Below, piece by piece: positions 1 to 6,958 of a DNA stretch of 16,027 nt. Numbering within the stretch: position 1 is the first letter of the stretch; each line of letters starts with the position of its first letter. The stretch is from contig DBKW01000057.1 of assembly GCA_002298665.1 (NCBI GenBank), positions 1-16,027 on the forward strand, given 5' to 3'. The notes beneath the pieces are model-generated. The model searched no databases. It was not told where the DNA came from and worked only from the letters and a program-made list of their open reading frames with translations. A program made the position numbers and the translations under genes. Source of the stretch: Verrucomicrobia bacterium UBA740. Its GTDB lineage: Bacteria; Verrucomicrobiota; Kiritimatiellia; RFP12; UBA1067.

Positions 1-21
1 AGTCCCCGACTGACGGCTTTT

Positions 22-137
<116 letters not shown>

Positions 138-167
138 TTTTTTATTTTCCTTTCTTTTGTTGAGTTG

Positions 168-197
168 GGCAGAGATTCGCGTCTCTGCCTTTTTTTT
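168..197 (+). terminator. Rho-independent terminator of the rRNA operon
   Basis: A perfect 8-bp stem, GGCAGAGA (168-175) and TCTCTGCC (182-189), closes a six-base loop and is followed by eight T residues (190-197). It sits 30 bases after the 5S gene. The opposite strand has no T-run after the stem, so this structure does not obviously terminate the convergent phosphatase gene. Confidence 0.93.
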
Positions 198-218
198 GTC
201 ATTAAGCAGGCTGGGCGC

Positions 219-857
219 CTATTTGAGATAGTCGAGCAGTTCGCTAAAGTGCGAGATTTTGATTGTGGCGCGTGATTCGGCTAGTTTCCCGAAGCCGAAG
301 AGGCAGAAGGCTCCTTTTATGCCAGCATTCGCGGCACATTGCATATCCGTCCAATTATCGCCCACCATCCAGTCACGGGCTGACAGACGATGTCCGCCCA
401 TCCGTACGGCGCATTCCTGCAAGGGCAGGGGGCTCGGCTTCATTTCCGCGCAATCTCCGCCTGCTACGACAGCGTTGCCGAAGAGGTTTTGGAGGCCGAA
501 CTTGGCGAGGATTTCCTTGACTGCAAAGGCCGGTTTGGCCGTATTTATGCCGAGGAGCCAACCGCGGCGTTTAAGTTCATCGAGGGTCGCGCGCACGCCC
601 GGATAGAGTGTAACGGAATCCAGCATATGTTCGGCATAGTGGGACATGAAAATGCGCTTGAGTTCGTCCGGTTTGCATGCAGATTCGGGGATTGTATGGG
701 CGAGCAGATAATTGGCGCCCAGCCCCACATTCCGCAGGACCTCCACTTCCGGCAATTCGGGGAGGCCGAGGTCGCGGCGGGTATGGTTGACCGTCGCGGC
801 CAAGTCGCGGCGCGAGTCTATAAGCGTGCCGTCCAGATCGAAGAACGCGGCATTCAT
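219..857 (-). CDS. HAD-superfamily phosphatase, phosphoglycolate phosphatase-like
   Basis: A 212-residue soluble HAD hydrolase of the Gph/PGP type, which removes phosphate from small phosphorylated metabolites such as 2-phosphoglycolate. All HAD motifs are visible: DLDGT near the N-terminus (nucleophile Asp and acid/base Asp), a Thr in GINTAKP (motif II), Lys in MKPSPLPL (motif III) and GDNWTD (motif IV). A helical cap lies between motifs I and II, as in subfamily I. I chose the ATG at 857-855 because AAGAGG (873-868) lies 10 bases before it. An in-frame ATG at 866 is too close to that site, and the GTG at 899 would add 14 residues ahead of the usual N-terminus. The exact substrate cannot be read from sequence; phosphoglycolate or a sugar phosphate is possible. 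It is convergent with the rRNA operon and divergent from the ferredoxin gene. Confidence 0.88.
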   Translation of the reverse strand: MNAAFFDLDGTLIDSRRDLAATVNHTRRDLGLPELPEVEVLRNVGLGANYLLAHTIPESACKPDELKRIFMSHYAEHMLDSVTLYPGVRATLDELKRRGWLLGINTAKPAFAVKEILAKFGLQNLFGNAVVAGGDCAEMKPSPLPLQECAVRMGGHRLSARDWMVGDNWTDMQCAANAGIKGAFCLFGFGKLAESRATIKISHFSELLDYLK

Positions 858-953
858 AGCGCACATGCCTCTTGCAACGTTTTGCGGTTGGCCCGGCACT
901 GGATGTCCGCGCAGAATCTCTCCCTGCTGGCAAAATGATTTTTCATGGTTAAC

Positions 954-959
954 ATTATA
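954..959 (-). promoter_or_regulatory. Possible -10 box of the phosphatase gene
   Basis: Read on the minus strand, positions 959-954 are a perfect TATAAT, about 97 bases before the phosphatase start. No good -35 box is found at the expected distance (TCGCAT, two of six matches). It would give a leader of roughly 90 nt. The call rests on the -10 match and on the lack of any other start signal in this divergent gap. Confidence 0.35.
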
Positions 960-987
960 TCAAAAACGGCGATTTGATGCGAGAGGG

Positions 988-1016
988 TTGCATAAATGAG
1001 CGAGAGTTGGTATAAT
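988..1016 (+). promoter_or_regulatory. Promoter of the ferredoxin-permease-BrkB unit
   Basis: A -35 box TTGCAT (988-993) and a perfect -10 box TATAAT (1011-1016) are separated by exactly 17 bases. A TG one base before the -10 box gives an extended -10 element. Transcription would start near 1023, leaving a leader of about 28 nt with the AAGGAG ribosome site. This is a standard housekeeping-sigma promoter. Confidence 0.78.
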
Positions 1017-1050
1017 TTAATGCATCTAAACCAAATAAGGAGATATTAAA

Positions 1051-1221
1051 ATGGCTCATAAGATTGATGCTTCGAAGTGCGTGGGGTGCGGCTGCTGCCA
1101 GGCGGCGTGCCCGGCGGATGCAATCCAGGCGGGTCCGACCTACTCGATCGACCCCGACAAGTGCGTGGATTGCGGCGCTTGCGAAGCGTGTTGTCCGAAC
1201 GGCGCAATTTCGGCAGAATGA
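1051..1221 (+). CDS. Small 2[4Fe-4S] ferredoxin
   Basis: A 56-residue soluble electron carrier. It has two complete cluster-binding motifs of the form CxxCxxCxxxCP: Cys 10, 13, 16, 20 and Cys 38, 41, 44, 48. Each half donates one cysteine to the other half's cluster in the clostridial ferredoxin fold. Two more cysteines (15 and 47) sit inside the motifs. The length matches classical low-potential bacterial ferredoxins. The start is well supported by AAGGAG (1037-1042), eight bases before the ATG, and by the promoter just upstream. Its TGA overlaps the ATG of the permease gene (ATGA), so the two are probably translationally coupled. No oxidoreductase that would use it is in the window, so its redox partner is unknown. 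Confidence 0.95.
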   Translation: MAHKIDASKCVGCGCCQAACPADAIQAGPTYSIDPDKCVDCGACEACCPNGAISAE

Positions 1222-2057
1222 TAGAGTTCGTCGAAGAAACGTTGTCGCTTCTGCCGTACCTCTTTGTGACGTATCTCGTCCTGGAGGCGTTGGAGGCGCA
1301 TGCCGGCGGGGCGCTCGGGAGATTTCTCGGGCGTTCCCGTGCAATCGGTCCGCTCATCGGGGCGTTGGCCGGGGCCGTGCCGCAGTGCGGAATAAGCGCC
1401 GCGGCGGCGAGTTTCTATGCCGGCGGGGTGATTTCGGTCGGTACGCTGATTGCCGTATTCCTGTCCACGGCGGACGAATTGATTCCCGTCCTGCTCGCGA
1501 CACCCGATTTTCCGAGCCTGCTGCTCGCGAAGATCGTCGGGCTCAAAATCGCCGCGGCCATTCTCACGGGCTTCCTGATCAATGGCGTTTTGGCCGTTTG
1601 CCGCTATTTTAGACGTCCGGTCGAGGTCGCGGACCTTTGTGCGCACAGCCACTGCCACTGCCACGACCACCGCGGCATACTTCTGCCGGCCCTGATCCAT
1701 ACGGGCGAGATATTCCTCTTCATCGTGCTCATTTCGGGCGGCGTCGAGCTCGTCCTGCACTTTTTCGGCGAGGGGGCGCTCGACTCCCTGTGTTTGAAGA
1801 CGCCGTTTGTGGGCGAATTGGCCGGCGGCGCGCTCGGGCTTATCCCGAATTGCGCCGTGAGCGTCGTCGGAACCAAACTTTACCTGTCGGGTGCGATGAG
1901 CGCGGGTTCCCTGATGGCGAGTTCCTTCACGGGGTCCGGGGTCGGGCTCTTGGTCCTGTTCCGCACAAACCGCGATTGGCGCGAAAACTTCGCAATTTTA
2001 GGAACGCTCTACTTAGTCGGGACATTCCTGGGTTGGTTGACGGGGTTTCTGCTCTAA
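1218..2057 (+). CDS. Putative heavy-metal/manganese permease (ArsP_2, DUF2899-like)
   Basis: A 279-residue polytopic inner-membrane protein with about eight to ten hydrophobic segments. It resembles the ArsP_2 family, described as putative 10-TM heavy-metal exporters and sometimes annotated as arsenic efflux or manganese transport proteins. Two related motifs, PQCGIS (residues 55-60) and PNCAVS (210-215), each sit before an Ala/Gly-rich helix and suggest an internal duplication. Between the halves lies a probably cytosolic loop, CAHSHCHCHDH (141-151), dense in His and Cys and suited to binding a soft or transition metal. The ATG at 1218 overlaps the ferredoxin stop. An earlier in-frame start would run into the ferredoxin gene in another frame and is rejected. 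The substrate is inferred from family and loop only. Confidence 0.82.
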   Translation: MIEFVEETLSLLPYLFVTYLVLEALEAHAGGALGRFLGRSRAIGPLIGALAGAVPQCGISAAAASFYAGGVISVGTLIAVFLSTADELIPVLLATPDFPSLLLAKIVGLKIAAAILTGFLINGVLAVCRYFRRPVEVADLCAHSHCHCHDHRGILLPALIHTGEIFLFIVLISGGVELVLHFFGEGALDSLCLKTPFVGELAGGALGLIPNCAVSVVGTKLYLSGAMSAGSLMASSFTGSGVGLLVLFRTNRDWRENFAILGTLYLVGTFLGWLTGFLL

Positions 2058-2058
2058 A

Positions 2059-3021
2059 ATGTCCGTGAAAAGGGCCTATTCTCAGCTTCGAGACGCCGTA
2101 AAAGGCGTCTTTGCGCGTTATACGCGCGCCCATTGCGCTTTGCACGCCGCGGGGCTGACCTATTTCTCGCTGCTCGCGTTCATGCCGCTTTTATGCGTCT
2201 TGCTTCTATGCGCCAAAGCGTGCGGCGCGGGGGATTATGTGCGGGAGCAGGTCGACGCACATGTGGAGAGCCTGATTCGCGACGTGGAGGAGGCTCCGGA
2301 TACGGAGTTCGCGGCACTTGCCGCGGCGGATGCGCAGGAACGGGAAGAACGCCGCGCCGGGGCGCAGTTTATCGGCCGGCAGGCCCGGACGCTCGCCGAT
2401 CGGCTTTTGACGCAAATGGACCGCTTGGACGTGCGAACGCTCGGGTGGGCGGGGTGCCTCCTGCTCTTCTGGACGGTTATCCGGTCCGTAGGCATGATCG
2501 AATTGAGTTTCAACCAGATCTGGGGACTCGAAAAAGGGCGCCCCCTCTGGCGCAGACTGGGACTCTACCTTATCTTGGCCTTCCTTTTGCCCCCGTTGCT
2601 GGCTCTTTCCGCGGCTTCGCCGTTGGCGAAAGCCGTAAAAGACGTTGCGGTCCTGCTTGAAGGCCCCGCCTGCCTCGCTCCCCTCTCCAGCGGACTCGTC
2701 TGGCTGGTCGATTCGCGGATTGTGCGCTTTACAGTGTCCACATTCTTCATCGCGGCGACATTCGCGGCACTTTACAAGATTATCCCGAATTGTCCGGTCG
2801 GGACGCGCAACGCCGTGCGGGGCGGACTTTTCGCGGCGGCCGTTTTCTCGATTTGGGTGAAGATTTGCGCCGTTTTGCAGATCGGGCTCGCCAAATCGTC
2901 CGCGCTTTACGGATCTTTTGCGTTTTTTCCGCTTGTCTTGGCCTGGCTGTACATGAGTTGGGAGATTATTTTGCTGGGCGCGGTCGTCGTGCGGAACCTG
3001 GAAGGGCGTCGGGGACGGTAG
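2059..3021 (+). CDS. YihY/BrkB family inner-membrane protein
   Basis: A 320-residue membrane protein of the YihY/BrkB family (once called ribonuclease BN, a role since assigned to another protein). Family signatures include FSLLAFMPLL near the N-terminus (about residues 36-45), AALYKIIPN around 240, and a C-terminal block with SSALYGSFAFFPLVLAWLYM. Roughly six hydrophobic segments are seen. Between the first and second there is a charged stretch of about 65 residues (about 60-125) rich in Glu, Arg and Asp that is probably extramembranous. The ATG follows the permease stop by one base, so it is in the same transcript. No strong ribosome site precedes it, which fits coupling to the upstream gene. 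The biochemical function of the family is not established. Confidence 0.88.
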   Translation: MSVKRAYSQLRDAVKGVFARYTRAHCALHAAGLTYFSLLAFMPLLCVLLLCAKACGAGDYVREQVDAHVESLIRDVEEAPDTEFAALAAADAQEREERRAGAQFIGRQARTLADRLLTQMDRLDVRTLGWAGCLLLFWTVIRSVGMIELSFNQIWGLEKGRPLWRRLGLYLILAFLLPPLLALSAASPLAKAVKDVAVLLEGPACLAPLSSGLVWLVDSRIVRFTVSTFFIAATFAALYKIIPNCPVGTRNAVRGGLFAAAVFSIWVKICAVLQIGLAKSSALYGSFAFFPLVLAWLYMSWEIILLGAVVVRNLEGRRGR

Positions 3022-3040
3022 TCCGGACAAAGATGCGCAT

Positions 3041-3090
3041 CCGCGGGGCCGGCGGGGAAACCCCGTGGGGGGAAGGCGAAAACCCCGCGG
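3041..3090 (+). other. GC-rich nested hairpin after the BrkB-like gene
   Basis: CCGCGGGG (3041-3048) pairs perfectly with CCCCGCGG (3083-3090). Inside it, CGGGG-AAA-CCCCG (3053-3065) forms a second hairpin. No T-run follows, so it is not a standard intrinsic terminator. It could stabilise the 3' end of the upstream mRNA or stop transcription with Rho. It lies in the 220-base gap between the BrkB-like gene and tRNA-Thr. Confidence 0.5.
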
Positions 3091-3129
3091 GAAGAGGTTC
3101 CGGCACCGGGCAAGGGGCTTAGGAAGGTC

Positions 3130-3135
3130 TATAAT
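3130..3135 (+). promoter_or_regulatory. Possible -10 box upstream of the 17-codon frame
   Basis: A perfect TATAAT lies 30 bases before a short reading frame that has its own ribosome site. The -35 region at 17-base spacing is CGGGCA, with only three of six consensus matches. It may be a second, upstream promoter for the tRNA-Thr-tuf operon. Confidence 0.35.
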
Positions 3136-3165
3136 CGACAAGAAAGGACACAAGGAGGAGAAAAA

Positions 3166-3219
3166 ATGAAGATTTACGAAGTTCCCCCTTGCACAGAAGC
3201 GCGATTTTTGGTATACTAA
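3166..3219 (+). CDS. Possible 17-residue peptide or leader frame
   Basis: A short frame encoding MKIYEVPPCTEARFLVY. The reasons to list it are a strong ribosome site (AAGGAGG, 3153-3159, six bases before the ATG) and a TATAAT box just upstream. Its last codons and TAA stop overlap the -10 box of the tRNA-Thr-tuf promoter (3212-3217), so translation to the end would cross that promoter. It has no Thr or Trp run of the kind seen in attenuation leaders. The MKIYEVP opening loosely recalls short peptides common in Bacteroidota (from memory). It may be a real micropeptide, the remnant of a longer one, or chance. Confidence 0.3.
   Translation: MKIYEVPPCTEARFLVY
3189..3217 (+). promoter_or_regulatory. 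Promoter of the tRNA-Thr-tuf operon
   Basis: TTGCAC (3189-3194) and TATACT (3212-3217) are 17 bases apart. Transcription would begin near 3224, about 18 bases before the mature tRNA, as expected for a tRNA-led operon. The next likely end of the transcript is the terminator after rplL. Confidence 0.78.
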
Positions 3220-3241
3220 TTGAGTTTTCATCTCGCGAGAG

Positions 3242-3317
<76 letters not shown>

Positions 3318-3364
3318 GCGCGGAGAGGGACAAAAAGAGAAACTACTCACAGGAGAGTAAGAAA

Positions 3365-4576
3365 ATGGCAAAGGAAACATTCAACCGCGGCGGTAAGCCG
3401 CACGTGAACGTCGGCACGATCGGCCACGTCGACCACGGTAAGACCACATTGACGGCCGCGATCACGCACGTGCAGGCGCTCAAGGGCCTCTGCGAAGAAG
3501 TGAAGTATGACCAGGTCGCGAAGGCTTCGGAGTCCGCCGGCCGCCGCGACGCCACAAAGATTTTGACGATTGCTTCGTCCCACGTCGAGTACTCGACGCC
3601 GAACCGCCACTACGCGCACGTCGACTGCCCCGGCCACGCCGACTACGTCAAGAACATGATTACGGGCGCGGCGCAGATGGACGGCGCGATTCTCGTCGTT
3701 TCGGCCGTTGACGGCCCGATGCCGCAGACCCGCGAGCACGTGCTTCTCGCCCGCCAGGTCGGCGTGCCGAAGATCGTCGTGTTCCTCAACAAGTGCGACC
3801 TCGTCGAAGATCCGGAAATGCTCGATCTCGTCGAGATGGAAGTCCGCGAGCTCCTCAGCAAGTACGACTACGACGGCGACAACGCGCCCGTCATCCGCGG
3901 CGCGGCCTATCCGGCCACCCAGGCGAAGAGCGCGGACGATCCGGCTTGCAAGTGCATCGACGAACTCATGGACGCGCTCGACAGCTACATTCCCGAGCCG
4001 ACCCGTGAACTCGACAAGCCCTTCCTCATGCCGATCGAAGACATCTTCTCGATCGAAGGTCGTGGTACGGTCGTCACCGGCCGTGTCGAGCGCGGCGTGA
4101 TCAAGGTTGGCGACGATGTCGAACTCGTCGGTCTCAAGCCGACGGCGAAGACGGCCGTCACGGGCGTCGAAATGTTCCGCAAGCTCCTCGATCAGGGTCA
4201 GGCGGGCGACAACATCGGTACGCTCCTCCGCGGTACGAAGAAGGAAGACGTCGAGCGCGGTCAGGTTCTCGCCAAGCCGGGCTCCATCACGCCTCACACC
4301 GAGTTCAAGGGTCAGGTCTACGTCCTCACGAAGGAAGAGGGTGGCCGCCACACCGCGTTCATGAAGGGCTACCGTCCGCAGTTCTACATCCGCACGACGG
4401 ATGTGACGGGCGACATCCAGCTCCCCGAGGGCGTTGAGATGGTCATGCCGGGCGACAACGTGGAGCTCACGGTCAAGCTCATCGCGCCTGTGGCGCTCGA
4501 AGAGAAGATGCGCTTCGCTATCCGCGAAGGTGGCCGCACGGTCGGCGCCGGCACGGTCTCGAAGGTGATCAAGTAA
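3365..4576 (+). CDS. tuf: Elongation factor Tu
   Basis: A 403-residue GTPase that brings aminoacyl-tRNA to the ribosomal A site. Seen: P-loop GHVDHGKT (20-27), DCPGH (87-91) with the catalytic His, NKCD (142-145), then the two beta-barrel domains with the conserved [20 protein letters not shown] segment and the GGRTVGAG end. The odd part is switch I (about 50-72). The usual RGITINTS is replaced by KILTIASS after an insertion of about five residues containing GRRDAT. The Thr that should bind magnesium is kept. The usual SAL guanine-contact motif reads AAY (about 180-182). The other frames across this stretch do not give the standard sequence, so it is not a frameshift. The ATG follows AGGAG by nine bases. 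It is first in the operon after tRNA-Thr. Confidence 0.98.
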   Translation: MAKETFNRGGKPHVNVGTIGHVDHGKTTLTAAITHVQALKGLCEEVKYDQVAKASESAGRRDATKILTIASSHVEYSTPNRHYAHVDCPGHADYVKNMITGAAQMDGAILVVSAVDGPMPQTREHVLLARQVGVPKIVVFLNKCDLVEDPEMLDLVEMEVRELLSKYDYDGDNAPVIRGAAYPATQAKSADDPACKCIDELMDALDSYIPEPTRELDKPFLMPIEDIFSIEGRGTVVTGRVERGVIKVGDDVELVGLKPTAKTAVTGVEMFRKLLDQGQAGDNIGTLLRGTKKEDVERGQVLAKPGSITPHTEFKGQVYVLTKEEGGRHTAFMKGYRPQFYIRTTDVTGDIQLPEGVEMVMPGDNVELTVKLIAPVALEEKMRFAIREGGRTVGAGTVSKVIK

Positions 4577-4599
4577 GACGATCGATTCTTCTGTGGGAT

Positions 4600-4650
4600 G
4601 CCTGCCCGCAAACCCGGCCGCATGTGGTCGGCCGGGGGCGGCGGGCGGGC
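4600..4650 (+). other. Strong two-part hairpin between tuf and rpmG
   Basis: A 10-bp outer stem (4600-4609 with 4641-4650, including one G-U) and an 8-bp inner stem (CCCGGCCG 4613-4620 with CGGCCGGG 4629-4636) enclose an 8-base loop. No T-run follows. It starts 23 bases after the tuf stop. It could lower read-through into rpmG, protect the tuf mRNA 3' end, or mark a processing site, which would allow much more EF-Tu than downstream products. Confidence 0.6.
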
Positions 4651-4684
4651 TTCACTGGATGGAACTTGAATAGGAAAGAAGAAA

Positions 4685-4834
4685 ATGCGGGATTTAGCGA
4701 TTTTGGCTTGCGGCGATTGCAAGCGGCGCAACTACACGACGACTCGGAACAAAAAGACGACGACCGAGCGCCTTGAAAAAGTGAAGTTCTGTCCGTTCTG
4801 CCGCAAGCGTACGACGCACAAGGAAACGAAGTAA
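4685..4834 (+). CDS. rpmG: Large-subunit ribosomal protein L33
   Basis: A 49-residue protein of the 50S subunit. It carries a zinc-ribbon pattern with two Cys pairs, CGDC (9-12) and CPFC (36-39), making this the zinc-binding form of L33. The body is rich in Lys, Arg and Thr, and the length fits the family. AGGA about nine bases upstream supports the ATG. The position between tuf and tRNA-Trp/secE is a common bacterial arrangement. The gap before it holds the strong hairpin described separately. Confidence 0.95.
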   Translation: MRDLAILACGDCKRRNYTTTRNKKTTTERLEKVKFCPFCRKRTTHKETK

Positions 4835-4849
4835 TCGGGTCCTTTATCT

Positions 4850-4923
4850 AGGGTAGTAGCACAATGGCAGTGCAGCGGTCTCCAAAACCGCCTATGGGGG
4901 TTCGATTCCCTCCTACCCTGCCA
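4850..4923 (+). tRNA. tRNA-Trp (anticodon CCA)
   Basis: A 74-nt tRNA with an encoded CCA end (4921-4923). The acceptor arms AGGGTAG (4850-4856) and CTACCCT (4913-4919) pair fully. The anticodon stem GCGGT/ACCGC closes the loop CTCCAAA, giving anticodon CCA for the UGG codon. The T-arm reads GGGGGTTCGATTCCCTC. It lies between rpmG and secE, a widely conserved place for this tRNA. Confidence 0.97.
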
Positions 4924-4945
4924 ATCAGTACCGGGAGTGGACAAG

Positions 4946-5137
4946 ATGGAGATCTTCAAGAAGGCGGGAGCCTATCTCACAGGCGTCGGCGAAGAAGCCA
5001 AGCGGGTGACGTGGCCCAATAAACGTGAACTCTGGGAGTCCACGCTCGTTGTTATTTCATTCATTTTCATTCTCGCCGTGGCCACGCTCGTATTCGACAA
5101 GGTTATCGAGTTTGGTTTGAAGTTGCTTAAGGTCTGA
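4946..5137 (+). CDS. secE: Preprotein translocase subunit SecE
   Basis: A 63-residue inner-membrane subunit of the SecYEG channel. It has the family signature VTWPNKREL (about residues 21-29) in an amphipathic helix, followed by one transmembrane segment (about 33-51). This is the short, single-span form typical of most bacteria, unlike the three-span form of E. coli. I chose the ATG at 4946 because GGGAG (4933-4937) lies eight bases before it. A GTG at 4937 would overlap that ribosome site and add only three residues. It is 11 bases upstream of nusG. Confidence 0.95.
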   Translation: MEIFKKAGAYLTGVGEEAKRVTWPNKRELWESTLVVISFIFILAVATLVFDKVIEFGLKLLKV

Positions 5138-5148
5138 GGCGGAGAAGA

Positions 5149-5754
5149 ATGGACAAGCAGTGGTTTGTGTTGCATACGCTCACGGGGCAGGAGAACAAGG
5201 TCCGCAAGTCGATTACGGCGCGCGTCAAGCTTGAGCGCATGGAGGATTATGTCGGCCGGTGCGAGATACCGACCGAACGCATAGTCGAGAAGAAGAACGG
5301 ACGCACGACGAAGCGCACGCGCATGTTTTTCCCGGGGTACGTGCTGTGCGAGTTGGCGCTTTACGACAAGTCTCGCGATTTGGACGAGAATGGCCGTCCG
5401 GCGATATACGAGCGCACATGGCAGTTTTTGCGCGAGACCCCCGGGTTGATCGGTTTTGTGGGCAGCGAGCGGCCGGTGCCGCTCAAGCAGAGTGAAGTGG
5501 ACGCGATATTCTCGAACCGTCCGGCGGGAGCGCCGCCGGTGGAGCGTCCGAAGGTTGATTTCTCCGTCGGCGAGACGGTGAAGGTGATAGATGGCGCGTT
5601 CAGAGGCATGACGGGCCAGATATCGATGGTGGATCCCGACAAGGGCAAGCTCAAGGTTGACGTGAAAATCTTCAGCCGGCAGGTCCAGGTCGACGCGGAG
5701 TACTGGCAGGTGGAGAAAGTCCCCGTCGAGGAGACTTTCGCGCCGGTCGAGTAA
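5149..5754 (+). CDS. nusG: Transcription termination/antitermination protein NusG
   Basis: A 201-residue transcription factor that binds RNA polymerase at the clamp and links it to Rho or the ribosome. The N-terminal NGN domain starts QWFVLHTLTGQENKV and contains FFPGYVL (60-66). The C-terminal KOW domain holds GETVKVIDGAFRGMTGQI (141-158) and ends QVEKV. Compared with E. coli NusG from memory, about 15 extra residues lie between YVLCELALY and the ETPGLIGFVG motif (about 73-88, containing DKSRDLDENGRPAI). Insertions at this place occur in some bacteria. The ATG has GGAG upstream. The gene sits in the usual secE-nusG-rplK order. Confidence 0.97.
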   Translation: MDKQWFVLHTLTGQENKVRKSITARVKLERMEDYVGRCEIPTERIVEKKNGRTTKRTRMFFPGYVLCELALYDKSRDLDENGRPAIYERTWQFLRETPGLIGFVGSERPVPLKQSEVDAIFSNRPAGAPPVERPKVDFSVGETVKVIDGAFRGMTGQISMVDPDKGKLKVDVKIFSRQVQVDAEYWQVEKVPVEETFAPVE

Positions 5755-5826
5755 GACGCAGGTTTTGCGGTCCGTTGACCGGGAAGGATCCCCGGGAGGA
5801 GCCGCACGAAAAAGGAAAAGGCATAA
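5755..5826 (+). promoter_or_regulatory. rplK leader with small stem-loops, possible L1 control site
   Basis: This 72-base gap is the longest in the secE-rplA stretch. It can form CGGTC-CGTT-GACCG (5768-5781) or, in competition, CCGGG with CCCGG (5779-5783 and 5791-5795). In many bacteria L1 represses its operon by binding this leader. I cannot match the L1-binding consensus with confidence, so the role is a guess from position. Confidence 0.25.
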
Positions 5827-6252
5827 ATGGCCAAGAAGGTTACTGGCGTAGTTAAGCTCCAGATTCCGGCCGGTGCGGCGAATCCCGCGCCTCCCGTGGG
5901 TCCTGCGCTCGGTTCTGCTGGTGTGAACATCATGCAGTTCTGCAAGGAGTTCAACGCGAAGACCGCGAAAGATTCCGGTCTCGTGATTCCTGTCATCATC
6001 ACGGTTTACCAGGACCGCAGCTTCTCGCTGCAGTTCAAGTCGCCGCCGGCGAGCGTGCTCCTCAAGAAGGAAGCGGGTCTTGCCAAGGGCAGCGGCGTGC
6101 CGAACAAGAACAAAGTCGGCAAGGTCACGAAGGCGCAGCTCCTCAAGATCGTGGAGATGAAGAAGGCCGACCTCAACACGGACGACCCCGAGCAGGCGGC
6201 GAAGATGATCGCGGGCACGGCGCGCAACATGGGAATCGAGGTGGTTGAATGA
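5827..6252 (+). CDS. rplK: Large-subunit ribosomal protein L11
   Basis: A 141-residue protein at the base of the ribosomal stalk, where it binds 23S rRNA in the GTPase-associated centre. It has the proline-rich N-terminal hinge ([19 protein letters not shown]), the [15 protein letters not shown] segment and the C-terminal RNA-binding domain ending [12 protein letters not shown]. The length is exactly that of the family. AAGGA lies upstream of the ATG. The TGA overlaps the rplA start (ATGA), the usual coupling of these two genes. Confidence 0.98.
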   Translation: MAKKVTGVVKLQIPAGAANPAPPVGPALGSAGVNIMQFCKEFNAKTAKDSGLVIPVIITVYQDRSFSLQFKSPPASVLLKKEAGLAKGSGVPNKNKVGKVTKAQLLKIVEMKKADLNTDDPEQAAKMIAGTARNMGIEVVE

Positions 6253-6941
6253 GTCACGGCAAGCAGTATTTCAACGCGCTCAAGAAGGCCCCCAAGAAGC
6301 CCGTGAGCATTGAAGAGGCGGTCAAGTTCGTGAAGGCGAACGCCGGTGCGAAGTTCGACGAGACGGTCGACGTCTATTTCCATCTCGGCAAGGAGCTGAC
6401 GAAGGGCGATACCGCGGTTCGCGGCGTCGTGAAGCTCCCCAACGGTTCGGGCAAGAAGGTCAGAGTCGCGGTCTTCGCGGGCGGCGACGCGGCTGAAGCG
6501 GCGCGCGCGGCGGGCGCGGACTATGTGGGTCTCGCCGACCTCGTCGAGAAGGTCCAGAAAGAGGGCTGGTGCGATTTCGACGTCGCGATCGCGACGGTCG
6601 AAGCGATGAAGGAAGTGCGCAAGTGCGCGCGCGTCCTCGGTCCGCGCGGTCTCATGCCGAACCCCAAGACGGGCACGGTGACGGACGATACGGCCACGGC
6701 GGTCAAGGAAGCGCACGGCGGCAAGGTCGATTTCCGCATGGACAAGACGGGCAATCTCGCGGTTGTCGCGGGCAAGCGCAGCTTTGCCGAGGAAGCTCTC
6801 GTCCAGAACATCAAGGCGGTCATCGCGGCGGTCCAGGCGCACAAGCCGGCTACGGTCAAGGGCGTGTTCATCAAGTCGGTGACGATTGCTTCCACGATGG
6901 GAGTGGGCGTGCCCGTGGTTGCTTCGGCGGATGCCGAATAA
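6249..6941 (+). CDS. rplA: Large-subunit ribosomal protein L1
   Basis: A 230-residue protein of the L1 stalk, which moves deacylated tRNA from the E site. In many bacteria it also represses translation of its own rplKA mRNA. The signature [14 protein letters not shown] lies at about 135-150, and the two-domain pattern with the [10 protein letters not shown] segment is intact. GAGG in the end of rplK serves as its ribosome site. The overlap with rplK means near-equal output of L11 and L1. Confidence 0.98.
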   Translation: MSHGKQYFNALKKAPKKPVSIEEAVKFVKANAGAKFDETVDVYFHLGKELTKGDTAVRGVVKLPNGSGKKVRVAVFAGGDAAEAARAAGADYVGLADLVEKVQKEGWCDFDVAIATVEAMKEVRKCARVLGPRGLMPNPKTGTVTDDTATAVKEAHGGKVDFRMDKTGNLAVVAGKRSFAEEALVQNIKAVIAAVQAHKPATVKGVFIKSVTIASTMGVGVPVVASADAE

Positions 6942-6958
6942 CGGGGAGATCATTCGAA

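Noticed and set aside
390..938. A 182-codon plus-strand frame opposite the phosphatase gene
   Set aside because: The minus-strand protein has all HAD motifs, while the plus-strand frame has no recognisable family and crosses the divergent promoter region.
3515..3580. Frameshift as the cause of the odd EF-Tu switch I
   Set aside because: Reading the two other frames across the stretch gives no standard switch I sequence, and one frame meets a stop. The flanking motifs are intact in the annotated frame.
3347..4351. A 334-codon minus-strand frame opposite tuf
   Set aside because: It is the mirror of EF-Tu codons, rich in Asp, Val, Arg and Leu in a low-complexity pattern, and has no family features.
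6569..6958. Upstream extension of the rplJ frame
   Set aside because: This part lies within rplA in another frame and is Arg/Gly-rich noise. The ribosome site before 6959 and the L10 N-terminus set the start.
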